Part shown: piece after piece, positions 1-6,938 of the stretch | Layout: each line of letters opens with the position of its first letter | How positions within the stretch are numbered: position 1 is the first letter of the stretch | Source of the DNA: Acidobacteriota bacterium | Lineage (GTDB): Bacteria > Acidobacteriota > Polarisedimenticolia > Gp22-AA2 | Reading direction: 5' to 3' | Length of the DNA: 33,020 nucleotides | Assembly (NCBI GenBank): GCA_003223165.1 | Contig: QHXZ01000020.1 | Location: 1 to 33,020 of the forward strand | Program-made: the position numbers and the translations under genes | Notes under the pieces: generated by a model | What the model was told of the DNA's origin: nothing | What the model saw: only the letters and a program-made list of their open reading frames with translations | The model's database searches: none

Positions 1-122
1 CGGCGCCATGTGCTGCCCCAGGTCTGCACGGCGGCCCCCAGGCCGATCGACACCACCGCGATGCCGATCATCAGGATGATCAGCAGGCCGCCCGCCTCCC
101 CGGAACGCAGCCTGGATGGCAC
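1..122 (-). CDS. Prepilin/pseudopilin-like protein, N-terminal fragment (runs off the window)
   Basis: This partial gene runs off the left edge; only about 40 residues are visible. They read VPSRLRSGEAGGLLIILMIG and then a hydrophobic stretch ending in AAVQTWGSTWRR. A short basic leader ending near Gly-Glu, followed by a roughly 20-residue hydrophobic helix, is the layout of a divergent type IV prepilin or pseudopilin. The Gly-Gly/ILMIG core without the usual FTLIE is a variant I associate with Acidobacteria-type secretion operons. The GTG at 122 is chosen because GGAGG sits five bases upstream; a GTG at 128 is also in frame but has no usable spacing. It follows the lipoprotein stop (136) by 13 bases and closes the pilus operon as far as can be seen. 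The prepilin reading is inference from the N-terminus only. Confidence 0.5.
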   Translation of the reverse strand, partial: MPSRLRSGEAGGLLIILMIGIAVVSIGLGAAVQTWGSTWR

Positions 123-135
123 GCTCACCTCCGAC

Positions 136-957
136 TCACGGGATGTTGATCAGCAGTGGAAGCGCGATGCTCTTGAATCCCCCCTGGGTCGAGGCGACGA
201 TCTCGCCCTGGCACGGCTTGTTGCCGCCGCACTGGGCCGGGCAGGTGCTGCTGGGAGTGAAGACCGTTCGCGCCTCTCCCTGCGAGTCGGTCGTCGGTTG
301 CGGAGGGACGAAGGAGCCGCTGAAGGTATTCGAGCCGGACACATTGTTCTGCAGGGCGAACACGATGGTCAGCCCGGGGATCCCGTTATCGCTCGCATCC
401 TTCGCGGTCGCCACAAGGCAGACCTGCTGCGTGCAGCTCGCAATGTCCGTGGAGCTCAGGGAGCACCCGTTGCTCGTCGTGTCGAGATTCAACGTGATCT
501 GGCTGAGGTTCCCGTTCACCGTGCTGAGGGACAGAGGGGTCGCGCTGGCCGCTCCCGAACGGGCATTGACCTGCGTCGTCGTCGAAGTAATGAGGTTGAC
601 TTGGGCGTTTCCGAACCTGTCTGTCCTGACGGGATTGCTGCCGATGATCTGCGGATTGGACGTGTCGCCTATGAAGAGGAGGCCGGCCGTGCTGTTGAAC
701 CTGACGTCCTGGCCGGAGAGCGGGACTCCCAGCTTGCTCGCCACCGTGGCGGTGATAATCGCCGTTCCGCACGTCGTGACATTGAGCAGATTGATGCAAT
801 CGGGGGTCGAGGCGAGAACGACGTTGGTCGGCGTCGCCTGCAGGGTGATCGTCGCTCCGTCCGGCGCGATCACGTCCGACTTCTGGCAGCCCGCGATGGC
901 GAATGTCAGCAGAAGGGCCGCGGCCTGCGCCGCGCGGCGGCCTGTGCTCGTGTTCAT
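136..957 (-). CDS. Ig-like (Big_1-type) surface lipoprotein
   Basis: Predicted lipoprotein of 273 residues. The start is ATG 957, not the ORF-track start at 1005, because AAAGGAG lies about ten bases upstream and a promoter lies between the two. The N-terminus has basic residues, a hydrophobic core and the lipobox AIAGC, so Cys24 or so should be lipidated. The mature part is rich in Ser, Thr, Asn and Val and shows bacterial Ig-like signatures such as a GVPLSGQDVRFN strand, DRFGNAQVNL, and a second repeat with NGIPGLTIVFAL and DSQGEARTVF. That fits two Big_1/invasin-like domains, each with paired cysteines. It sits among pseudopilin genes, so an extracytoplasmic role linked to the secretion or pilus machine is plausible. 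Its exact function is unknown. Lower GC in silent positions than neighbours was not measured. Confidence 0.75.
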   Translation of the reverse strand: MNTSTGRRAAQAAALLLTFAIAGCQKSDVIAPDGATITLQATPTNVVLASTPDCINLLNVTTCGTAIITATVASKLGVPLSGQDVRFNSTAGLLFIGDTSNPQIIGSNPVRTDRFGNAQVNLITSTTTQVNARSGAASATPLSLSTVNGNLSQITLNLDTTSNGCSLSSTDIASCTQQVCLVATAKDASDNGIPGLTIVFALQNNVSGSNTFSGSFVPPQPTTDSQGEARTVFTPSSTCPAQCGGNKPCQGEIVASTQGGFKSIALPLLINIP

Positions 958-978
958 GAAACTGGCTCCTTTCAAGAG

Positions 979-1007
979 AATATACCCCCTCGGGGTCGCC
1001 CCCACAA
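979..1007 (-). promoter_or_regulatory. Sigma70-like promoter for the Ig-like lipoprotein
   Basis: On the minus strand TTGTGG (1007-1002) is followed by a 17-base spacer and TATATT (984-979). The -10 box ends 21 bases before the lipoprotein ATG, leaving room for the AAAGGAG ribosome site. The same TATATT box recurs upstream of hsp20 and the chemoreceptor in this window. This suggests the lipoprotein and following prepilin can be transcribed apart from the long pilus operon. Confidence 0.55.
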
Positions 1008-1055
1008 CCTCATCCGTCCGATACGCCCGGCGTCAGTCCCATGACGGGGATCGCC

Positions 1056-1445
1056 TCACCAGTCGCTGTAGCGCGACCCGTCGATCGCCGTCCCGTCGCT
1101 GCCGCTGTGCACGTCGACGATGCCCCCCGCGGCCTGGGGATCGTCCTCGTTCGTCTCGGCCTGCACCGTGGCCCAGGTCGAGTCCGCGTTGGTGAACGGG
1201 TCGACCGGGATCTTGCGGATGTAGCCGCTCTCGACCAGCGTCTGCAAGGACTCGGGGTACTTCCCTTTGTCGGCGAAGTACTGGTCGATCACGTCGCGCA
1301 GGATGTACAGGTCCTCCTTGAGGACCGCCTCCTTGGCCTTCAGCGGCGTCTGGCGCAGCTGCACCGCCGCGATCCCGGCGATGATGCCGATGAGCGTCAC
1401 GACGATGAGCATCTCGATGAGCGTGAAGCCGCGTTCGTGGCGCAT
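1056..1445 (-). CDS. GspG-like pseudopilin (second of two)
   Basis: A 129-residue type II secretion/type IV pseudopilin. It begins MRHERGFTLIEMLIVV, a classic prepilin signal: a short basic leader, cleavage after Gly, an N-methylatable Phe and Glu at mature position 5, then a hydrophobic helix. The body carries ADKGKYPESLQTLVESGYIR and KIPVDPF, the hallmark GspG block in which a major pseudopilin folds over its helix. The end GSDGTAIDGSRYSDW resembles the neighbouring pseudopilin. The ATG at 1445 shares its A with the upstream gene's TGA (TGATG), so the two are translationally coupled. A PilD-type peptidase is needed for maturation and is not in the window. Major pseudopilin or minor pilin cannot be separated from sequence alone. 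Confidence 0.88.
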   Translation of the reverse strand: MRHERGFTLIEMLIVVTLIGIIAGIAAVQLRQTPLKAKEAVLKEDLYILRDVIDQYFADKGKYPESLQTLVESGYIRKIPVDPFTNADSTWATVQAETNEDDPQAAGGIVDVHSGSDGTAIDGSRYSDW

Positions 1446-1927
1446 CACCAGTCCTTGTACTTGGTGCCGTCGAGGGCCTTGCCGCCCGCGGTCGTGAAGA
1501 CGTCGTACACGTTCTCGTGCCCCCACGACGAGGAGTCCGGGTCGTCCTGGTACGAGCGCAGGCCCCAGTCGTACGAGCTGGTCATCGGGTCGAGGGGGAT
1601 GCGCCGCATGAACTTGATCTTCGCCCCCAGCGCCTTGTTGTTCTCGACCCCCTTGACCAGCGTTTCGAGATCGGGGGGGTAGCATTCCGAGTCGACCCCC
1701 TCCTTGGCGATCACCCCCGTGTCGCAGAATTTCTTGTACTGGTCGATCGCGGTGCGCATGGTCCGCAGCGCCCGGCGCAGCTCCAGCTCCTTCTGCCTCT
1801 TGACGGCGAACTTCACCGTCGGGATGGCCGCCCCGGCGAGCACCAGCATCACGGTGATCGCCACCAGGAGCTCGATCATCGTGAAGCCGCGCGGCGCGGG
1901 CGCGCGGCGCGTTGCGCATCGTCCCAT
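1445..1927 (-). CDS. GspG-like pseudopilin (first of two)
   Basis: A 160-residue pseudopilin starting MGRCATRRAPAPRGFTMIELL, with cleavage expected at G/F and Glu5 present. The hydrophobic helix is followed by a basic amphipathic helix (KRQKELELRRALRTMRTAID), then YPPDLETLVKGV and MRRIPLDPMT, matching the GspG fold. It has a Cys pair (Cys in KKFCDTG and DSECYPP) that could form a disulfide in the globular head, which its partner lacks. The C-terminus GGKALDGTKYKDW matches the neighbour's DGTAIDGSRYSDW, so the two are likely duplicates. The start ATG follows the secretin stop by 16 bases with AGGGAGG upstream. It probably forms part of the pseudopilus or pilus tip together with the next gene. 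Confidence 0.88.
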   Translation of the reverse strand: MGRCATRRAPAPRGFTMIELLVAITVMLVLAGAAIPTVKFAVKRQKELELRRALRTMRTAIDQYKKFCDTGVIAKEGVDSECYPPDLETLVKGVENNKALGAKIKFMRRIPLDPMTSSYDWGLRSYQDDPDSSSWGHENVYDVFTTAGGKALDGTKYKDW

Positions 1928-1943
1928 CCTCGCGGCCTCCCTC

Positions 1944-3866
1944 CTACTGCACCACGACCGTCATCCCCATCTTCTGGGATGGCAGCGGGCTGGCGGCCGG
2001 ATCGAGCACCGCCAGATCGCTGAACGACAGCGAAGTCGTCCCGGGCTTCTTGGGACGGAAGGTCAGGTCGATGAGCGTTCCCTGGCCGCTCATGCCGGGC
2101 CGGCTCCCCTGGCGCGACAACCCGACGATCACCTCGCGCCCTCCCGACCCGAGGGTCGCCAGAACGAAGGCCGGCGCGCCGTCCTGGCTCAGGAACGGGG
2201 AGGTGCCGGAGAAGCTGACGAACTCGAGCGCCTCCGGGTCGAAGCCGAGATGGAACGGCACGCTGCCGACGCCCGACGCGCCGCTGATCGACACGCTCAC
2301 GGTGAACGGCTGCCGGAGCCTGGCCGTCAGGTACGACGGGTTCAGCGACACGGTCGCGGGACCCGCGGGCGGCTTGTGCGTTTCAGAGGGAGACGGGGCG
2401 GGCGTTGGGGTCGGCGAGGGGGCGGGCGGTTCCGGCTCCTCGGCCTCGGGCAGTTCGGACCCCGGCGCGGGCGCGCCGCCCGGCAGGAGCGCCCCTTGCG
2501 GCTGCGCCTCCTCGACGGTCGGCTCGGCGCTGCCCGGCGGCGCCGGCGCCTCCTCCTGGGCCTCGAAGGGCGAGGGGCCGAAGGCGCTCGTCTTGCTGGA
2601 GCCCTTGAGCCCGATGTCCTGGTCGGTGCCGATCCAGAGGGGCGTCAGGGTCAGGACGATGTCGGTCTGCTGGATGTTCGTCTCGGTGTTGCCGAAGATG
2701 CGGCGCACCACCGGGATGTTCGACAGCCCCGGCAAGCCCGACATCGACTTGCGCTCCTCCTCCCGGATGAGGCCGGCCAGCAGGTTGGTCTCGTTGTCCT
2801 TCAGCCGGATGGTGGTGTCGATCTCGCGCGTGCCGATGATCGGCTGCGTCAGGCCGCCTCCCGCCGCGACCTGGCCGGCCAGGGAGGAGACTTCCACCTT
2901 CAGCTTGAGGGTGATCTCCTTGTTGTGGTGCACCCGCGGCTCGACGTCGATGTTGATGCCGACGTTCTGGTAGGTGAACGAGGTGATCGGCACCCCCACC
3001 GTCCCGCCGACGGTCGGGGCGGCGTTGAAGGTGGTGGTCGGGATCGGAATGCGGTCGCCGATGCGCACGGTGGCCTTCTCCCCCTCGCTCACCCGCAGCT
3101 GCGGCTTGGCCAGCACCTGCGCGTCGGCGTCGGTCTTCAGGAAGTTCACCACCACGCCGGGAATCGGGCCGAGCAGGTACGACCCGGACTGCTTCAGGAG
3201 GCCCAGGTTGTTGAGGGGCACGGAGGCGCCGCCGCCGTAAGTCAGGTTGATCTGCTTGCCGCTGCTGCCGCCCGATCCGAACAGGACGATGCCCAGGTTC
3301 TGCAGCATGGTGCGGTTCAGCTCCAGGAGCTCGATGTCGACGATCAGCTCCGACTTCGCCTTGTCGTTCGACTCGATGATCTTCTGGGCCACCTGCACCC
3401 GGTCGGGGGTGTCGCGGATGGTGATCGAGTTGAGGCGGTCGTTCTGCGCCAGCTGGCGGGCGTCCAGGAGCGTGCGCAGCAGGACTTGCACATCCTTCAC
3501 GTCGGCGTTGCTCAGGTAGAAGGTCTGGATGACGAGGTCGTCGTACTCCTTGTGCTTCTGCTGGTTGTCGTCCGCCACCAGGATCGTGTTCTCGTCCCAG
3601 ATCTTGTAGAAGTGCTTGTTCATGGCCATCAACGTGTCGAGGGCGCGCTCGAACGTCACGTCCGCCAGGTCGATCGAGATCTTCTTGTTGAGGTCGAGGC
3701 GCTCGTCGTAGATGAAGTTGATCCCCGACGCCTTCGAGAGCGCGTCGTAGATCTTCTTGATGGTCTCGTCCTTGAAGCGCAGCACGATGGGGATGTTCGA
3801 CTGCGGGTTGAGGCGCGGCGCCTGCCGCCCCGGCGCGGCCCTGGCCTTGCGCTTGGCCTTCTCCAT
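1944..3866 (-). CDS. Secretin (GspD/PilQ family) with C-terminal cohesin-like domain; main open part of an interrupted gene
   Basis: Outer-membrane secretin pore, 640 residues from the first ATG after an in-frame TAA. Domains in order: an STN/N0 domain at about 25-100 (IVLRFKDETIKKIYDALSKA), a secretin N1-type domain at about 105-175, the secretin channel domain at about 180-420 (VGINIDVEPRVH, TNLLAGLIREEE, SGLPGLSNIPVVRRIFG), a Pro/Ala-rich linker, and a C-terminal beta domain at about 505-640 that looks like a cohesin fold (LNPSYLTARLRQPFTVSVSI, HLGFDPEALEFVS). Upstream, the same frame continues without a start codon to TAA at 3954-3956 and then into a lipoprotein/TPR-like N-terminus, so the natural gene is probably 1944-4268. 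The missing part would supply export to the envelope. If this fragment alone is made it has no signal peptide and cannot be a working pore. Confidence 0.85.
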   Translation of the reverse strand: MEKAKRKARAAPGRQAPRLNPQSNIPIVLRFKDETIKKIYDALSKASGINFIYDERLDLNKKISIDLADVTFERALDTLMAMNKHFYKIWDENTILVADDNQQKHKEYDDLVIQTFYLSNADVKDVQVLLRTLLDARQLAQNDRLNSITIRDTPDRVQVAQKIIESNDKAKSELIVDIELLELNRTMLQNLGIVLFGSGGSSGKQINLTYGGGASVPLNNLGLLKQSGSYLLGPIPGVVVNFLKTDADAQVLAKPQLRVSEGEKATVRIGDRIPIPTTTFNAAPTVGGTVGVPITSFTYQNVGINIDVEPRVHHNKEITLKLKVEVSSLAGQVAAGGGLTQPIIGTREIDTTIRLKDNETNLLAGLIREEERKSMSGLPGLSNIPVVRRIFGNTETNIQQTDIVLTLTPLWIGTDQDIGLKGSSKTSAFGPSPFEAQEEAPAPPGSAEPTVEEAQPQGALLPGGAPAPGSELPEAEEPEPPAPSPTPTPAPSPSETHKPPAGPATVSLNPSYLTARLRQPFTVSVSISGASGVGSVPFHLGFDPEALEFVSFSGTSPFLSQDGAPAFVLATLGSGGREVIVGLSRQGSRPGMSGQGTLIDLTFRPKKPGTTSLSFSDLAVLDPAASPLPSQKMGMTVVVQ

Positions 3867-3953
3867 CTCGCTCAGGTCCTGGCTCTGCAGCTTCTGCCAC
3901 TCGGAGAGCGCCTTGGCCAGCTCGTTGGCGGCGTACTGGTGCGACGGGTCGAG

Positions 3954-4268
3954 TTAGACCACCTGCTGGAACTCGTGCACGTAGGCCTGTCCCTTGACGA
4001 AGTGGTCCTGGGCCGCCTTCTGCTTGGCGCGCGACAGGGCGACCTTGTAGCGCGTGCTGTCCGGCTTCCCGGCCACGGCCCTGGAGAGGTAGAGCACCGC
4101 GCGGTCGTAGTTCTCCCCCCTCATCTCCCTCTCGCCGACCCGGTAGGAGCGGCCGGTGGCGCAGGCCGCCTGCACGAGCGGCACCGCCAGGACGAGCGCG
4201 GCGGCCGCCCGGGCCCACGGCCGCGCCCGCGATCCTTCGCCCTGCCGTCCTTTGGTGGATCCTCTCAC
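3954..4268 (-). CDS. N-terminal piece of the secretin gene: lipoprotein signal and TPR-like region, cut by an in-frame TAA
   Basis: About 104 residues in exactly the frame of the secretin below it. It has a basic leader, a hydrophobic core and the lipobox VQAAC, then TPR-like helices (GENYDRAVLYLSRAVAGKPD and KGQAYVHEFQQVV). The next codon is TAA, after which the frame continues LDPSHQYAANELAKALSEWQ, the natural second half of the same TPR motif. The break is therefore inside one gene. A Tyr codon (TAC) or Gln/Glu/Lys codon would become TAA by one change. GTG 4268 is preferred to GTG 4277 because GGGAGG is eight bases upstream of it and overlaps the other. Lipid-anchored secretins with an N-terminal TPR stretch occur in this kind of operon, to my knowledge. 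Confidence 0.65.
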   Translation of the reverse strand: MRGSTKGRQGEGSRARPWARAAAALVLAVPLVQAACATGRSYRVGEREMRGENYDRAVLYLSRAVAGKPDSTRYKVALSRAKQKAAQDHFVKGQAYVHEFQQVV

Positions 4269-4290
4269 TCGACTCACCTCCCTTCCCCCT

Positions 4291-4941
4291 TCAGTAGGAA
4301 CTGCTCATCGGGAGCGTCTGCGACTCTCCCTTGAACTGCGGATCGGTGAAGCCGAACTTGATCGACTCGTAGCCGATCTCCAGGATCTTGATCCCCTTCT
4401 CGACCTCGTCCCCCTGCCGCGCGAAAATCATGTCGGTGCCGTTGTGCAGCACGGCGATCTTGTGATCGGACGGACCGATGTAGCCGATGAACTTGTAGTT
4501 GATCGGGGGCGGCTGCGGCCTGGGAGGCGGCGGGGGGGGCGGCGGCGGGGTGGGGGTGGCGTTGGCCATCGCCTCCTGCACCGCCTTCTGCCGGGCCGCT
4601 TCCTCCTCCATCGCCTTGCGACGGGCCTCCTCCGCCCTGCGCTGCGCCTCCTCGATCGCCGCCTTCTCCGCCGCCGTGAGAGGCGGCGGGGGCGGCGGCG
4701 CGATCACCCCGAACTGGAAGATGTTCCTGCCGGAAGGGTCGTACCCCGGGCGCGGGGCGGAGAGCGAGGCCCATTGCACCGGGTAGACCCTGAGGGTGGT
4801 GATGTCGGCGCGCCCGCCGGACCCCCCGCGCGCCGCGGGGGCCCGGCCCCCCGTCGTGTCGACGGACAAGTTCCACCAGGCGACGATCGCCATCACCGCC
4901 AGCAGGACGCCGAGCAGGATCTCCTTCTGCTTTCGCTTCAT
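4291..4941 (-). CDS. PilP/GspC-like inner-membrane protein with HR-type domain
   Basis: A 216-residue bitopic protein. A short cytoplasmic start (MKRKQKEI) leads to a membrane helix (LLGVLLAVMAIVAWWNL, about 9-25), then a periplasmic region. A conserved-looking PSGRNIFQFG segment precedes a run of six prolines, a charged Ala/Glu/Arg helix (about 95-130), and a second nine-proline run. The C-terminal domain of about 70 residues (INYKFIGYIGPSDHKIAVLH, ARQGDEVEKGIKILEIGYES) resembles the beta-rich HR domain of GspC and PilP, which docks on the secretin N0 domain. It lies between pilO and the secretin, the expected place for the secretin connector. The start ATG is 12 bases after the pilO stop. 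PilP and GspC cannot be told apart here. Confidence 0.75.
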   Translation of the reverse strand: MKRKQKEILLGVLLAVMAIVAWWNLSVDTTGGRAPAARGGSGGRADITTLRVYPVQWASLSAPRPGYDPSGRNIFQFGVIAPPPPPPLTAAEKAAIEEAQRRAEEARRKAMEEEAARQKAVQEAMANATPTPPPPPPPPPRPQPPPINYKFIGYIGPSDHKIAVLHNGTDMIFARQGDEVEKGIKILEIGYESIKFGFTDPQFKGESQTLPMSSSY

Positions 4942-4953
4942 GGCCTCATGCCT

Positions 4954-5562
4954 TCAGGCCCGCCGCGGCGGCGGCTGGACCTCGCCCTCGGGCGGACGGA
5001 AGTAGGTCGAGATGCGGATCGTCAGGCTGAGCATCGCGCCGCCCTCCTTGGCCCCGGTCAGCTGGACCTCGTCGACGATCAGCAGGTGGTCCGACTTCTC
5101 CACCCGGCTGATGAACTGCCGCAGGTTCGGATATCCCCCCGTCAGCGGGAAGGAGATCTGGAAGCGGGTCAGGCCGGTCCCCTGCATCGCCTCGGTGGTG
5201 AAGTCGACCGCCTCGGGGTCGATGCGGAACTCCTCGGCGATGGCACGGATCTCCTTCTGGATGGAGGTCATCCTCTCGGCCTGCGTCCCGAGGCGGTGGG
5301 CGTAGAAGTCCGCCAGGCGCTCCGTCTCTTCGTCATAGCGCCGGACCAGGTCGCGCATCGTCTCGCAGCGCTCGCTCTGCAGCTTGAGGGCGCGGCGCAC
5401 CTCGTTGCCTCCGCTCTGGAGCTCCTCGAGGGCCCGCAGCCTCGGCCGGTTCAAAAGGAGGTAGAAGCCGGCGTTCAGCAGGAGGAGCGCGCCGAGAACC
5501 CCGGCGATCCAGCCGAGGTCCTCGCGCAGGTCGAGACCGCGCTTGAGCGGCCGGATCTTCAC
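4954..5562 (-). CDS. pilO: PilO-like type IV pilus/T2SS alignment protein
   Basis: A 202-residue inner-membrane protein with one membrane helix (LGWIAGVLGALLLLNAGFYLLL, about 16-37), a periplasmic coiled coil (RALEELQSGGNEVRRALKLQ to about residue 105) and a C-terminal ferredoxin-like domain (ISFPLTGGYPNLRQFISRVE, DHLLIVDEVQL, LTIRISTYFR). This is the PilO layout; it pairs with PilN to bridge PilM and the secretin connector. The start is GTG 5562, overlapping the pilN stop by four bases (GTGA), so the pair is coupled. Length is normal for PilO. The C-terminal PPPRR tail is short and not part of the fold. Confidence 0.82.
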   Translation of the reverse strand: MKIRPLKRGLDLREDLGWIAGVLGALLLLNAGFYLLLNRPRLRALEELQSGGNEVRRALKLQSERCETMRDLVRRYDEETERLADFYAHRLGTQAERMTSIQKEIRAIAEEFRIDPEAVDFTTEAMQGTGLTRFQISFPLTGGYPNLRQFISRVEKSDHLLIVDEVQLTGAKEGGAMLSLTIRISTYFRPPEGEVQPPPRRA

Positions 5563-6938
5563 GGCTTGCGCTCCTCCGGAGCGAGCGGCTCCTCGACGAC
5601 CGGTTTCTCGCCGATCGGCTCGCCGCCCCCGATGGCGACGACGGTGTACAGCCCGCTCCCCTGGCGGCTCACCCGGTGGCCCGCGGCGCGGCTGACGGCC
5701 GCGATCGCGTCGTCGAGCCTCTTGCCTCGCAGGTCGACCGTGACGCGCGCCCCGCGGTCCACCGCCGGGTCGATCTGGAAGCGCACACCGTGCGCCCGGG
5801 ACAGCGCTTCGTACACCTCGCCCACCGGGCGCGCCGCGAAGGTCAGCGGCACGTCGAGGCGCACCGCGGGCGTGGCGGCCGGTCCGCCCGCCCGCACGGG
5901 GGCCGTGGGATCGGCCGGGACGGTCAGGCGCGCGGCAGCCTGGGCCGTCGCGGTCACCGGCGCCGCCGGCGACCGCGCCGGCGGAGCGGGCACGGGCGGA
6001 TCGGGCCTGGCCGCACCCCCCGCGGCCGCCTCGTGCGGGGCCGGCTTGCGGTCATGGGATCCCTTGGGCGCGCCGTCGGACGGAAGGGCGTAGCCGGGCG
6101 GCACGTAGATCCCGCCCGGCGCCGCGACCAGGCGCGCCAGCCCGGCCGCGCCGCGCGGCCGCCCGTCGCGCCCCACCGTGCCGCGCGGCGCAGGCAGGCC
6201 GGCCGGCGCGCCGCGCGCCTCCGGGGCCGGTCCGGGCTTCGCGGGCGCCGGAGTCGCCGCGGAGGCGGCGGCCTCCTTGGGCGGCGCGCCGCTGGCGGCC
6301 ATGGCGGGTCCCGCCGGCATCGCGGCCGCGGGCGCCCCGCCCTGGACGGTCACCGCCTCCGGGGCCGCGGGCGGGGCGGGCGGCAGGTAGTCGAAGTTCA
6401 GGGCGAAGGTGATCTCGGGCCGGCTCGGGTTGAGCTTCCGCTCGTTGGCCGGGTAGACGCGCGCGAAGCGCCGGTCCTTGAGCAGGGTGTCCTGCAGGGT
6501 GTAGAGGGCGATGTGGTTCTTCGCCACCCCCTGCGCGCTGATGATGATGCCGTCCTCCTTGAAGGAGGGGCGCAGCGAGGTCATCATGACGTCGGGCGGC
6601 ACCACCGCCTCGAGGGTGTTGAACAGCTGCGTCCAGGAGAACCCGCGCCTCACGATCAGGTCGTTGGCGAACTTCCCCTGGTCGTAGACGCGCTTGAAGT
6701 CGCGCGCCTGGATCTCCTTCGCCAGCCGGCGCTCCTCGGTCTCGAGCCCCGCCAGGCGGGAGCGGTAGTCGCCCTCCAGCCCCTGAAGCTCGCTGTAGCG
6801 GCTGGAGTAGTTCAGGTAGACGTAGAGGTTGTAGGTCGTCGTCAGGACGAGCGCCGCGGCGAGTCCGGCGACGACCGAGCCGACGACCCGGTTGTTGCGG
6901 AACGGCCGTGTCGCCAGGTTGATGGCCAGCGCCCTCAC
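5559..6938 (-). CDS. pilN: PilN-like protein fused to a C-terminal STN (secretin N-terminal) domain
   Basis: A 459-residue protein, more than twice a normal PilN (about 200). Residues 1-14 (RALAINLATRPFRNN) form the conserved PilN N-terminus that inserts into PilM. A membrane helix at about 18-40 and a coiled coil at about 45-80 follow, then the PilN ferredoxin-like fold ending in PEITFALNFDYLPP near 205. A long Ala/Pro/Gly-rich linker of about 160 residues leads to an extra domain at about 365-445 (VPLTFAARPVGEVYEALSRA, VTVDLRGKRLDDAIAAVSRA). This is an STN domain like the one at the start of the secretin in the same operon. The ORF-track start at 7808 is a shadow; the real start is GTG 6938, overlapping the pilM stop (GTGA). 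The added domain would sit in the periplasm and could contact the secretin or the PilP-like protein (inference). Confidence 0.82.
   Translation of the reverse strand: MRALAINLATRPFRNNRVVGSVVAGLAAALVLTTTYNLYVYLNYSSRYSELQGLEGDYRSRLAGLETEERRLAKEIQARDFKRVYDQGKFANDLIVRRGFSWTQLFNTLEAVVPPDVMMTSLRPSFKEDGIIISAQGVAKNHIALYTLQDTLLKDRRFARVYPANERKLNPSRPEITFALNFDYLPPAPPAAPEAVTVQGGAPAAAMPAGPAMAASGAPPKEAAASAATPAPAKPGPAPEARGAPAGLPAPRGTVGRDGRPRGAAGLARLVAAPGGIYVPPGYALPSDGAPKGSHDRKPAPHEAAAGGAARPDPPVPAPPARSPAAPVTATAQAAARLTVPADPTAPVRAGGPAATPAVRLDVPLTFAARPVGEVYEALSRAHGVRFQIDPAVDRGARVTVDLRGKRLDDAIAAVSRAAGHRVSRQGSGLYTVVAIGGGEPIGEKPVVEEPLAPEERKP

Noticed and set aside
1704-4334. An 876-residue plus-strand ORF opposite the secretin and a pseudopilin.
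   Set aside because: Antisense shadow of the secretin; no family motif, Arg/His/Leu-rich composition.
4499-4786. Runs of G (poly-proline codons on the other strand) as a simple repeat or mobile-element scar.
   Set aside because: They encode two poly-proline linkers in the PilP/GspC-like protein, a common feature of such proteins.
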